A stretch of DNA of 64,000 nucleotides from Ampullaceana balthica. Its lineage: Eukaryota > Mollusca > Gastropoda > Lymnaeidae. How positions within the stretch are numbered: position 1 is the first letter of the stretch; every line of letters begins with the position of its first letter. The position numbers and the translations under genes were made by a program. The notes under the pieces were generated by a model that did no database searches, was not told the origin of the DNA, and saw only the letters and a program-made list of their open reading frames with translations. This document shows, in pieces, positions 25,801 to 35,595 of this stretch. Where the stretch lies: contig CALYLW010000136.1 in assembly GCA_944989445.1 (NCBI GenBank), positions 1,417,413-1,481,412 on the forward strand. The letters run 5' to 3'.

Positions 25801-28800
25801 TAAAACAGGGATGAACAAAGGCCCATCACATGGCTTTGGATCACAAGGTGAACATTTTCTACATTAAAACATATATTTAATAATAATAGTAATCAATGGC
25901 AAGTTACCACGTTAAAACAGTAACTTGAGAACGGTAATTTAACCATTTCCAGACAGGCATGTTTGAGGGAAATTAGATTTTAAATCATTATAATTTTTTG
26001 GTACTTCGTAATTTTATTGGTTTCATAATAAGATTATTACTTTTCTTAAAAGACAATTCGAAAAGGGGAAAAAAATGGACAGTATTTATATACATTTCTT
26101 TATGACTTAGTTAATTAAATTAGATTTCCTTAACCTTAAAAATGCTTGGTATTGTTCACTTTTTTAATAATTTGTATAACTAAAATATAATTTTTCCATA
26201 AAAGTAACCAACACGTACACAAAAACACACTAAGACACACACACAAATACACTGACACACATACACGCATACACATGTCAAAATGTTTAAATTAGTTTAA
26301 AAATTTATTTTTTTAGACCCAATCCTATTAACTCGTGCACACTACCGGATATTTATATGTCGTCAGGATCTGTATATGGCGTCAACTTTTTTAAAACGCT
26401 CGTAAACACGTTTTATGATTAGCTAGAGTGCTGAATTTTCACAGTTGGTTTGGCTTGCAGGGAGAATTAAGCTATTAAAGTTTCAGATCGATCGAATGTA
26501 CCGTAATTAAATTAATGCATGTTTAGTTTATCTCTATATATCTGTATATGACTTCATCTAGTATTTGGGTCAGCATGTGAAAAACCTTGGGAAATACCCT
26601 AAAAATAGCTAACCAATCGGCTAGAAAATATTTTTAGTCACAAACTAAGTAGATACACAGGGGGATTCAGAACTCTAAGTTTTATTGATATTTATTGTGA
26701 TCGATTGTGGGATTTAATGTGAGATATAAAATTTTATCAACTAACACAAAAGTTCTGAGTTTGACTACTTAGTTTGTGACTAAAAAATTATTTTCTGCTT
26801 TTTCATGCGAGATTCTACATTCCTCACAGCAACTGTGCCTCATCTTTTTTTAAAAAGTTTTATTGTTCATTTTATTCATGGTTCCAATCGTAAGTATAAG
26901 GTGAATTAAGCCTTGATTCATTTGAAATATTTATATACTCTGTGCTTTTTGTTTTGTTTTTATACAAAGTATGATTTATCTCAACAAGGTCTGAATACAT
27001 CGCAACTGTAATAGAAGCGTTGATAAAATGCATCCTCTGAAGAAAGTCTGAAGAAAAGCAATTTCTGAAAATTTCCTGAACTAATTCATTATGTGAACAA
27101 ATACCGAAATAATAATAACTATGTAAAGAGAATACCTTGTTCATTCTTTTTCTAAACAAAGCACAAACTAAATAATCTTTAAAGCCTAAAAACTATTCAT
27201 TTTCAATACACATTACATTGTATTTAACCTCATTAATTCTAAATATTTTAACCGTCGTATTCCCTTCCTCTGCTATTTAATTTCACTCATAATTTCAAAG
27301 TTTATCGGCTTTGGAAAAGAACTTTATAAGATTTTATTTCTAATTTTTTTTTATTTCAGCATTATGATCTGTCTATATTCCTCTAACTGTAACATGTTTT
27401 GTGTCATTTTTTGTTGATCTCTTATACGTTCTAATGCAATTAATATGGTGCATGTAGTCGAGCGGCTGGCACAGTCGGCTGACGTACCGAAAGACGCGGT
27501 TTCGAATCCCTATGTAAGCCAGGGCTTTTTCCTGTGGATTGGGTTCCACACCTGATTCCAGACAGCTCCTGATGGTTACTTTAGGGAAAAAACAAACTAT
27601 TTTATGCAAAACATTCTGTATTGATGACAAATTTGAATTTTAAAAATATAATTTTATTGATGGCTGGATACACTTAGCCAGTTAAAGCGGCTAGTTTAGA
27701 CGAAGAAAAATATGATCAGCCAGAGTGAAATCGCATTATTTCATTGAAATTTACACCGATTAAACACTTTGTACCAAATAATGTGAAGAAATTTAAATAC
27801 ACAAACATGTATATGGTTAAACGTTGATCGGCGAATTAGTACATTAAAATTGTATTCAAAGATTACATGAAAACATCATTGTATTTTGTAAAGCAACGAT
27901 AACATAAAGCGTAAATAAAAAAGTAATTTATAAGACGTTTTAATATTGTATAATGAATATATATATATAGTTTGAGAATAAACATAGTCAATAGAAATAA
28001 ATAATATGTAGAAATTCATAGACTATTATCATTTGTATTTTCATAATATCATTAGTAATCGTTGAGTAAAAACCAAATTATTCGCGCACCGATAGAGACA
28101 TGCACTCAGTAACGCATACATTCTATTTAAATAGTTTATTAACAATTTTCCCTTTCAGTTTCGTAGGTCGTATGCAAACTAAATATTAAAAATAACTCGT
28201 GTGAAAACTTGCATAGCATTAATTTTTAAAGAAATATTTTACACAATATTTATATATCCAAACTACTGCGTGGCGTCAGTAGGTTATCTGGCGTAAATGT
28301 TGTTAATTACATCAGCGTCTTAAAAACTTTCACTTTTTTATTTTTAAAACAGGGATGAACAAAGGCCCATCACATGGCTTGGGATCACAAGGTGAACATT
28401 TTCTACATTAAAACATATATTTAATAATAATAGTAATCAATGACAAGTTACCACGATAAAACAGTAACCTGAGAACGGTAATTTAGAGCTGGGAGAAAGG
28501 CCGAAAAATGTTGAAGCTCACAATACGTGTGCGAAAACCAGTTTTTAAAAAATTTATAATGGATACGACTTAAATGTAAAAATTAAAATTCCCTCTCTCG
28601 GACTCACTCTTTCACTTTCGTTGTTTTGTGACGTCTTTATCGGGCTCACCAATACCCTATTCAATAACGAACACAAAAGATTTATATAAATATATATTTT
28701 ATATTTATATATATATATTTATTTCTATATATATATATGGTGTCAGGAAACTTAGACCCCGGAAAATTCGACCCCAGTCGGTTCGACCATGGGCGATTCA

Positions 28801-31800
28801 ACCCCGGACAGTTCAATCTCAGGGCGTTTCGTCCCCACGACGTTTCAACCATACACAGTTCAACCCATATTTAAAAAAATTAAAACGGTACATTTAAGAG
28901 TGTATAATTTATTTTTTAATCCTCATATAATGAATTAAAAAGTTAAAATAACTCTTTCGTACTGTTTTTCATTTTAAATGGGTAAACATAATTAAATATT
29001 TAACAGTTTCATTTTATTATCATTAAAAAAAATATTACAAAAAAAAATAGTTAATGTTACGATTTCGAAACGACAAGGTCGAACTGTCCAGATTCTAACT
29101 GTCCGTTGTAGAATCCGCCGTGGGAGAAACGACCGGGGTCTAAACCTCGTGGGGTCGAAACATACTGTGATCTAATCAGTAGGGTTGAACCGTCTGGGGT
29201 TGAAAGTCCGGGGTCGAAGTGTCATAAAAATCAGTCAATTATAATTTATAGGTTGCTGTGCTTATGATCTGGATTTCAGTTGATAGCAGTAAAGTTAAAA
29301 AATGATAGGATCAAAGGTAAAGCTAAATAAATATTTTAAATAATGAAGGCGATTGGATTTGACGGCAATTCAAGACCATAAAAATTTGTCTTCTCAGTCA
29401 CATATCGTTTGGTGTTTTGTTTCGAACATGGCATGATGTTTCTGAGTGTTTAGCCTTCTCGTTCATGAGGGGCATCCACCGATCATCGTCGGCGTCTGCG
29501 ATTACTCATAGGGCATAGGCCCCCAACGAGAGACCTCCTGGCATCTCTATCCTGGGCCAGCTTCTCCAGTATCTTCCAGTCATGGCCATTTCTCTTGATG
29601 TCTGCCTCCAACTCTCAGCGGCAAGTGTTTCTTGGACGGCTTCTTTTCCGCTTTTCCATCTCCCTCTCTGTTGCTCTTCACTTGGTATGGGGTTCCATTT
29701 CAGGGCTTGCCTTGTTGTATCAGAATCAGGTTTTCTTAATGTATGACCAATCCACCTCCACCAATTCTGAAGAATCTCTTCCTCAATTGGCTTCTGTTTT
29801 GTCGGCTGCCACAGTTCCCGGTTGCTGATTTTGTCGGTCCAGTGAATTGAGAATCCTTCTTAGACAATTGTTGATACTGATAAAGAATTGGATTCTGGTT
29901 AGGTTTACGGCCATTGTTCTCTACGTCTCGGCTCCATATGATAGCACAGGTTTCACCATAGCGTTAAAATCCTTACTTTTAACTTGGTGCTTAAGTTGTT
30001 GGAGACCCAAACATTCTTGAGTTGTTGAAAGGCTGCGCTTGCTTTTCTGATCCTTATTTTGACATCAGCGTCTGTACCACTTTGTTTATCTACCACGCTG
30101 CCAAGGTAAACAAAACTGTCCACCTCCTCAGGGGCTTCTCCTTCAAGCATGATGGGTGATTTACTGGTGGCATTAACCTTGATGACTTTACTCTTCCCTT
30201 TGTGTATGTTGAGACCCATGCTAGCAGAAGTGGCTGCGACACTGTTTGTTTTCTCCTGCATCAGTTGTTGGGTATCATCAGCAAAGTCAAGATCATCAAG
30301 TTGATCCCACAAAGTACATTGGATGTCATTCCTTTTCTGCTGTGTAGATGTTTTCCACACCCAGTCAATGGCTAACCGGAAGAGGAAGGGTGACAGTAAG
30401 CAACCTTGTCTCACACCAGTCTTCACCTGGACAGCATCTGTCACCTGCTGGCCATGGACAACTTGGCAGTTTATCCCTTCGTACGTGTTTCTGATTATTT
30501 CAGTAATCTTCTGTGGCACCCCATAATACCTTAGCAATTCCCACAGGGTTTACCTGTCCACACTGTCGAAGGCTTTTTCATAGTCAACAAAATTGACATA
30601 GAGAGGCGAGCTCCACTCTAGTGACTGCTCTAGAATGATGCGCAGTGTCGCTGTCTGGTCGGTGCAGGATCTGTTGGTGCGAAAGATAGCTTGTTGGTCA
30701 TGCAGCAGATGGTCTACAGCGTTTTTTTAATCATGTTAAGTAGTCAATGGTTGAAACCCTTTCCTGCGATGGACGGTAGGGGGATCCTCTGTAGTTCAAG
30801 CAGGAGCTTAAATACCCCGTCTTTGAGATCTTGATAAGGTATCCCTCCTTTCATTCGGAAGGAACTTGCTCTTTTTCCCATTTCTTCATAAACAGAGGAT
30901 GTAGCATCTCCACACTGGTTTCCGAGTCCACCTTCAGTGCCTCTGCAGGGGCGCCATCAGGTCCTGCAGCCTTTCCATTTCTGAGTTGTTTAATGGCCCT
31001 GCTAATCTCTTCTTTGGCGGGAATATTGCAGTCAATTAGCAGGTCATTATCAGCTGGTTGAATATCTGGTGTGTTCTTTGGTTTCGGCCAGTTTAAAAGC
31101 TCTTCAAAGCGCTCCTTCCATCTCCCTCTCTGTTGCTCTTCACTGTTATGGTGTTTCCCATTTTATCCTGCACTGGTCTCTCTACCTTGCTAAATTTCCC
31201 AGACAGCATCTTAATAGTATCAAACAGTTCCTTTATGTTCCCCTGGTGAGCTGCATCTTCTGCTTCTTTACCATGTTTATCAACAAATTCCTTCTTGTCC
31301 CTCTTGTTACTTTTCTTAACTTCCTTATTTGCATCTGCAAACTCTTTTTGGGACTTGTTTTTCTGTGCTCGTGTGCGGCTGTTATTAATTTCTGTTTTCT
31401 TTCTTTTCCTCAGTGTACCTGCTAATATCCATTCTTTGTGTGCCCGTTTCCTGTTCCCTAGCACTTCTTGGCATGTCGACGGGACTGTTTCTTTCACGCT
31501 TTGCCACTTTCCTTCAGTGGTCTCGTCTTCGAGAGTTTCGCGTAAAGCTTGGAACTTATTGGTTATTGAGATCCTGAATTCTTCCTCGTTGGTCTGGTCC
31601 TTCAGGAGGGTGCTTTTATACCGAGACCTATATGCTGGTTGCGCGGTATAATGTCTTTTTAGCTTTAATTTCATCCTGGCCACAAGAAGATGGTGATCTG
31701 AGGCAACATCATCTCCCCTCTTTACACGTACGTCTTGGAGAGATGGCCTGAATTTTTACAAATCCATACATGGTCAATTTGGTTCATTGTTCTCATGCCC

Positions 31801-33028
31801 GGTGAGACCCATGTAGCTTTATGTATCCTCTTGTGCTAGAAAATACTTCCACCTATAACCAGGTCTGCTGTGGCACATAGGTCCGCAAATCTCTCACCAT
31901 TGTCATTCATCTCGCCTATCCCGTGCTGTTCCACAACCTCCGAGTTTCTGAGTGGTAGTTGTATATAAAGCGTGTGTAATGTTTCATATCGCTTGGATTG
32001 TAATACACTGAAGCGAAGAACCTAGTGGCTTTTATATATACTCCTGAGAATATGGATGAAAGTTGTGATTAAGGGCCGTCTATAAATGATGTCACGCACC
32101 TAGGAGGGGGGAGGGGCCACACATTTGTTACGTGTGACGAGGGAGAGGGGAGTGTTTAAGAAATGTGACGTCACATCAAAGCGAGCAACTTTAAATGAAA
32201 GTTCCACTTAAATATTTGATTGCCTACAATTTATTTAATGTCTTTTTGCATGAGTTCGCGCGTGGTACGATATTAGAGTACAGCCTTACACTAAATGCAT
32301 ACTTAAATGACAAAAAAATGGTTTGAAACATGCTAATTTTCAACTAGAAAATACGGCATTTATGGGGGGGGGCGCAAAGTTTTGTGACGACGTATGACGA
32401 GGGGAGGGGGGTGAAAAATCGGCCATAATTGCGTGACGTCATTTATGGACGGCCCCTTACCAAAAAAGAAAAAAACAACTTTATAATTTACTCTTTTTGT
32501 CCAGGTAAAACTAAGAAGTCGTCTGATGCTGAGTTTGAGTTTGAGTTTGAAGGTACATAGTTTAAACTTTAAAAACAAACTAATCAGTGGCAAGATAACA
32601 TGGAATGAAATTGTTTTATGAACGGGTTATATGTAATGGTTTTACGTAAATTATATAACAATAATTATGGAATATTTTAGAAAACGTTTCCAAAAATTTC
32701 CACAACTTTTTTTGTAAAAAAGTCAAACTCTTCGATAAATAATGATAAAATAAAATTATAATTGAAAATATTTTATGAATTGCATCCTGAGCTACTTTGT
32801 ATTTTTTCTTACTGTTACAAAAACTTTAAACACGCATTGTTTAATATTCACAAATTATACGTGTCTCCTCTTTATACACAGATGCTTTACTAAATCTTTG
32901 TTAATTTTTTTCCCTTGACAGTTGACACCAGTAAGGGGACAGCGTTGATGTCACCGACGTATCTGGAATTCATCTTGATCTTTGTACTTGTTGCTAAAAA
33001 CCTGGTACAACCAAACATGATTGCTTGA
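18800..33028 (+). CDS. Gene B: micro-exon gene for a small secreted or surface protein
   Basis: Proposed join: 18800-18839, 21483-21503, 23060-23101, 23383-23403, 25809-25847, 28353-28391, 32505-32552, 32922-33028. The total is 357 nt, giving 118 residues plus stop. All seven introns are phase 1, and all six internal exons are multiples of three (21, 42, 21, 39, 39, 48 nt). The product starts with a good signal peptide ending near CLVTA. A basic, Asn/Gln/His-rich part follows, then two copies of a 13-residue Gly-rich cassette ([13 protein letters not shown] and the Leu variant). Next come a Lys-Ser linker with (EF)3, and a C-terminal hydrophobic stretch (FILIFVLVA) followed by a short tail. 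The tail could be a GPI signal or a membrane anchor. No known family is recognised. The exons span 14 kb, so transcript evidence is essential. Confidence 0.55.
19794..19860. repeat. (CA)n microsatellite
   Basis: Nearly pure CA repeat with occasional CAAA interruptions. It borders the 3' end of the minus-strand LINE. The equivalent repeat in the second segmental copy begins at the right edge of the window. Confidence 0.85.
19866..21290 (-). mobile_element. 5'-truncated non-LTR retrotransposon (LINE) in a CA repeat
   Basis: Broken minus-strand frames give reverse transcriptase blocks: [11 protein letters not shown], then [19 protein letters not shown] with the FADD catalytic box, and TYLGSTVS. 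The typical C-terminal region follows ([22 protein letters not shown]). Stops and a frameshift make it inactive. CA repeats flank both sides, as expected when target-site duplication occurs within a microsatellite. The clade is not assigned. Confidence 0.75.
21279..21412. repeat. (CA)n-rich microsatellite, second block
   Basis: CA repeat interspersed with CAAA and CATA. It lies on the truncated 5' side of the LINE and was probably continuous with 19794-19860 before insertion. The ORFs predicted across it on both strands are repeat artefacts. Confidence 0.8.
21483..21503 (+). CDS. Gene B exon 2 (21 nt): end of signal peptide
   Basis: Acceptor ATCTTTCAG ending at 21482, donor GTATGT at 21504, phase 1-1. 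It adds Cys-His-Leu-Cys-Leu-Val-Thr, completing the hydrophobic leader, with a likely cleavage site after the Ala created at the next junction. It lies 70 bases beyond the CA repeats that flank the inserted LINE. Gene C has an 18-nt micro-exon at the same position. Confidence 0.6.
21504..23059. other. Gene B intron 2, no element recognised
   Basis: AT-rich intron. A GC-richer block at 21845-22200 (containing a CGAGCAACAAAGC segment) may be an old repeat. No further micro-exon could be supported, but such exons are easily missed. Confidence 0.35.
23060..23101 (+). CDS. Gene B exon 3 (42 nt)
   Basis: Acceptor CTCTCCGACAG ending at 23059 and donor GTAAGT at 23102, phase 1-1. It encodes [14 protein letters not shown] (first residue split), a polar, basic N-terminus of the mature peptide. 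Confidence 0.6.
23383..23403 (+). CDS. Gene B exon 4 (21 nt)
   Basis: Acceptor TTTTTCTCTAAG ending at 23382, donor GTATGT at 23404, phase 1-1. It encodes RPNHFQT. The left edge of the tandem duplication falls five bases into this exon. The second copy (25941-25956) therefore lacks the acceptor and has a GC donor, and probably is not used. Confidence 0.55.
24077..24235. mobile_element. MITE with TTTTTAGTCACAAACTAAGTAG inverted ends
   Basis: Both ends carry the same 22-bp sequence in opposite orientation. Copies occur at 26630-26787 (through the tandem duplication) and within the larger foldback at 37190-37532. That larger copy shows the inverted arms originally extended further. Confidence 0.65.
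24890..25000 (+). repeat. tRNA-derived SINE-like segment
   Basis: An A-box-like GTCGAGCGGCTGG and a B-box-like GGTTTCGAATCCC are spaced as in a tRNA gene. The arms do not fold into a full tRNA and no anticodon stem is convincing. It is duplicated at 27446-27556 in copy B. Confidence 0.45.
25809..25847 (+). CDS. Gene B exon 5 (39 nt): Gly-rich cassette, first copy
   Basis: Acceptor TTTTTAAAACAG ending at 25808, donor GTGAAC at 25848, phase 1-1. It encodes [13 protein letters not shown]. The exon and its flanks are repeated 2.54 kb downstream. Confidence 0.6.
27446..27556 (+). repeat. tRNA-derived SINE-like segment (copy B)
   Basis: Same A-box and B-box motifs as 24890-25000, carried by the tandem duplication. 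The A-box and B-box segments are unchanged and only single bases differ. Confidence 0.45.
28353..28391 (+). CDS. Gene B exon 6 (39 nt): Gly-rich cassette, second copy
   Basis: Same acceptor and donor context as exon 5. One base differs, changing Phe to Leu in the cassette. Frame, length and splice sites are all kept while the surrounding intron copies have picked up several indels. This hints that the exon is still under selection, though the copies are young. Confidence 0.6.
28738..29228. mobile_element. Foldback element of GACCCCGG / TTCGACC motifs
   Basis: The left part repeats TTCGACC, TTCAACC and TTCGTCC words with GACCCCGG. The right part repeats the complement (GGGGTCGAA, GGGTTGAAC) in inverted orientation and ends GGGGTCGAAGTGTCATA, the inverse of the start (GGTGTCAGGAAACTTAGACC). 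The middle is AT-rich. It looks like a non-autonomous transposon with long degenerate inverted ends. Confidence 0.5.
29440..31950 (-). mobile_element. 5'-truncated RTE-like LINE, inactive
   Basis: On the minus strand, broken frames follow the same protein order as the intact element at 50784. The central linker (31683-31093) includes [17 protein letters not shown] and is followed by the RT core with [20 protein letters not shown] and FVYLGSVVD (30537-29953). The C-terminal part lies down to about 29450. The endonuclease survives only at its end (WVSPG and NQIDH remnants near 31800). Stops and frameshifts are frequent. Confidence 0.75.
32072..32456. mobile_element. MITE with GGGCCGTC terminal repeats (copy 3), 48 bp from an exon
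   Basis: Inverted ends AGGGCCGTCTATAAATGATG and CATTTATGGACGGCCCC, with TTA duplicated at 32069-32071 and 32457-32459. Its right end lies just upstream of the gene B exon 7 acceptor, so the branch-point region is immediately beside the insertion. Confidence 0.65.
32505..32552 (+). CDS. Gene B exon 7 (48 nt): Lys-Ser linker and (EF)n
   Basis: Acceptor TTTTTGTCCAG ending at 32504, donor GTACAT at 32553, phase 1-1. It encodes [16 protein letters not shown]. The second half is a GAGTTT hexanucleotide repeat, so copy-number change would stay in frame. A MITE ends 48 bases upstream of the exon. Confidence 0.55.
32922..33028 (+). CDS. Gene B exon 8: hydrophobic C-terminal exon and stop
   Basis: Acceptor TTCCCTTGACAG ending at 32921. 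The phase-1 frame runs [12 protein letters not shown], then a hydrophobic stretch ([12 protein letters not shown]), a short polar tail, and TGA at 33026-33028. The small Ser/Gly/Thr residues before the hydrophobic part could be a GPI attachment region. The polar end is longer than usual for a GPI signal, so a single-pass membrane anchor is also possible. AATAAA at 33294-33299 is a candidate polyadenylation signal. Confidence 0.6.
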
Positions 33029-33293
33029 GAATCCTAGAGTGTCTCCAGTACACTGGTTTAATTTTGAAAATAATTCATGTTGATATTCTCTTCAAAAATA
33101 ATACCTATGATTGCGTGGTTATTCTGATACAGCGGAAAGCATTTTATTACGCATTGGCATTATATTAAAACTCGGTGTTTAATCTTTCGTCATCGTGCGA
33201 ATTTCTGGTTAAAAATAATTCTACATCAATTGCATTTAACAAAAATATTTTTAAAAAGTAACAGATAATTTTAATGGGAAAAAATGAGAAATT

Positions 33294-33299
33294 AATAAA
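33294..33299 (+). terminator. Candidate polyadenylation signal of gene B
   Basis: AATAAA about 265 bases after the stop codon of the last exon. It is the first exact hexamer downstream, but the sequence is AT-rich. Confidence 0.35.
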
Positions 33300-35060
33300 A
33301 TATTCTTATTTTTCAATACTTTAATAATTGCACATGGAATGCTTTGCCTCATGAAACCTAGAAAAACCAACATTCTATTAACATTTAAAAATGTAATAAA
33401 AATACAAGACCTGACATAGACCATGGATACGTGTAAGACTAAATAATCTGCTGTAAAGAATGAGCACCTGTAAAAGATAAAGATAATCTAGCTTCTTTGA
33501 ATGGCTTTAAGTTTTGTAATTAAATCGAAGAACGATCAGCTGTGAATTTTTCTTAAAAAGCTTTAAGTAAAATTAAAATGGCGGTAACATAAGCTAGAAG
33601 TTTAATTAAACTAGAAACAAATCAGCAAACAAATACCAGGATTATATTAGATCTGCCTCGGTAATTCTTAGGATGTTGTTATTTTACAGGCTTTAAGAGT
33701 TTATTCATTTATTAATGTAATATTTTGAAGGGTAGTTGTTTTGCTCCCGAGGAAAAATTTAATTATAAGCATATCAAAACCAAGGAGCAACAAAATCATA
33801 TATATAACTGCTGCAAAACAATGTCAAAAACTTTAAAAAAGAAATAGTTTACATTCACGTATGTCATAGAACTCATTCATTTAAAAATGCTTTTAGCAAT
33901 TATATACCAAAGATATTTAAATTTAAATGAAAAACTGAGAGAAATATTTGTATCACTGTCATTTTGAAAAAAAATTTGTTAGGTATAACAGTTTATCTCG
34001 TAGATTAAAAAGTTCTACCTTTTATATTTTGCATGTTATAAAAATAATCTAAATATTTGTGAGATCTTTTTTTTTATTCGTTGCATTATAATAATACACT
34101 TTTTACCCCTTAGTGACTTTCACTTTTTCCTTTTTTACAACTAGTTTATTGAAATTCGTCTTGAATAGTCGCTAGATTATTAATTCTTATAATAAAGTGC
34201 AAATAGTGTTTGATGAGCAAGGTTTCTATTGGATATTTTTCTGACAGAGTTATTATTCATAAGATGTTTCAAAAACAAATTATGCAATTATTCTTTTTGA
34301 TCTATTATAATTCATAAAAATATTCCAGTAAGTTAAAATTGATTTAAATTATACATTCCTTAACACTTAAAATACTACCTATTGCCATTTTTGTTTTTTA
34401 CTATAATATAATTATGATTAAGTATCACCGGCGCAGCGTGGGTAGATCACAGTTTTTCCGCCCCCTCCCCACCCAAACGGAAAAATATGTTGATGCTATA
34501 AAATTTATTTTAAAGAAATTAATAATAACGCTATACATTTTTATGATAGAAATAAATAGCAGAGCTTTCATTTCTTGATTAAAATGGAAGTTTTCTGTTT
34601 TTTCATCCTGGCTCAATCTTAAATGTATCAATATTGTCAGCCATGCCATGCTAAAAAAAACCAATTTGCATTGTCGTTCATATTTGATCTTTCATTAAAT
34701 TAATTTTAAAGAAGCTGCTCTCATAGTTTTATTTTTGTTTTCATATTATTTTAGGCAGGGTAACTTCTAGCCTAAATATCTTAAAAGCTTAAATAAATCA
34801 ATTATGCTTGAATTCACTTATTATTTTTTTTACCAGTGAGGTAAAATAGTCATTGCTTGACAATGTCATGTGAGATACTTTAATATTCTAATACTCAAAT
34901 TTAAAGGCAAAATTTCAAAGTCCAGTAGATTATCTGGTGTATAAAAATTAAAAATGTTATCCGAATTCTGTAACTGCCAAAACGTCACACGAATTTCTAA
35001 ACTTATTTTAAGAAGAATACAGCTGTTCCCTTAACTTTTTTTTACTTTAAATTAAAAAAT
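33300..35060. other. AT-rich intergenic stretch downstream of gene B
   Basis: No supported ORF, RNA gene or element ends. The short ORF at 34425-34664 lacks protein-like features. A GC-rich fragment near 34430-34490 may be a transposon remnant. Confidence 0.35.
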
Positions 35061-35076
35061 ATTTGCTTAAAGGTCG

Positions 35077-35205
35077 ACCAACACCTCACAAATGCTCGCG
35101 AGCATTTGCACAAGCATCACACGAACGCACTATAAAATACGCCAATAAAATAGTTGGTTTGATGCTTGGGCAAATGCTCGCGAGCATTTGGGAGGTGTGG
35201 ACCAA
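35077..35205. mobile_element. Palindromic 129-bp MITE with 12-bp direct repeats
   Basis: The two arms are inverse copies. Each contains the perfect palindrome AAATGCTCGCGAGCATTT and continues into CAAGCATCA / TGATGCTTG. GCTTAAAGGTCG occurs directly on both sides (35065-35076 and 35206-35217), consistent with a target-site duplication or duplicated flank. Confidence 0.65.
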
Positions 35206-35265
35206 GCTTAAAGGTCGGTTACAAATATTGTGGATATATATTATTAAAGTAATAAAAAAAAATAC

Positions 35266-35576
35266 TTGAATGATAAACTGACGTTCTGGACTTATTTCAT
35301 CCATTACAAACGGCAGTGTAAGAGTTAACAGGTAGCCGGGAGTTTTAACAGTTGCCACCACTACAGCATCTTCCATTACCAACTCTTCCAAAACCTCTGG
35401 CATCTTCACAATAAATGCTGATGCAGAATCAAACTCCAAGTAATGTGATTGAATTTGTTTGTCAAGTGGGACCAGAGTTAAAGATGTTGATGCCGAGGTG
35501 CATGTGATGTAGTCGGACGCAAGCTCCGAAGTTATCTCAGGCAAACCGTAGAGAGTTATCTTCTGAATCCAGAACA
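35266..35576 (-). CDS. Unrecognised coding fragment, probable single exon
   Basis: An open minus-strand segment of about 103 residues reads WIQKITLYGLPEITSELASD, then TSLTLVPLDKQI, and so on to ERQFIIQ. A possible acceptor (ATCAG) precedes 35576 and a GTATTT donor follows 35266. The acceptor side would be phase 1. The protein is mostly beta-strand-like, with few charged clusters and one Cys. I do not recognise the family. It is supported as coding by a second, decayed copy at 53982-54138 on the other strand that preserves LASEYI and VTLVPLDKQI. The rest of the gene was not found: a minisatellite lies on its 5' side and a MITE on its 3' side, so it may be a broken gene. Confidence 0.45.
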
Positions 35577-35595
35577 CTGATGTCAGAGCATAGGT

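Larger units (their letters stand above)
23388..25940. repeat. 2.55-kb tandem duplication, copy A
   Basis: Runs from AACCATTTCCAG inside gene B exon 4 to ACGGTAATTT and is followed at once by copy B. It contains part of exon 4, a MITE (24077-24235), GATCGATC-family sequence, a tRNA-derived SINE and all of exon 5. Confidence 0.85.
25941..28484. repeat. 2.55-kb tandem duplication, copy B
   Basis: Direct repeat of 23388-25940, highly similar throughout, with many scattered substitutions and small indels. It ends at the same ACGGTAATTT. It contains a truncated, probably dead copy of exon 4 and an intact copy of the 39-nt exon. Confidence 0.85.

Noticed and set aside
25941..25956. Second copy of gene B exon 4
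   Set aside because: The duplication edge removed its first five bases and its acceptor, and its donor is GC. Including it would need a new acceptor.
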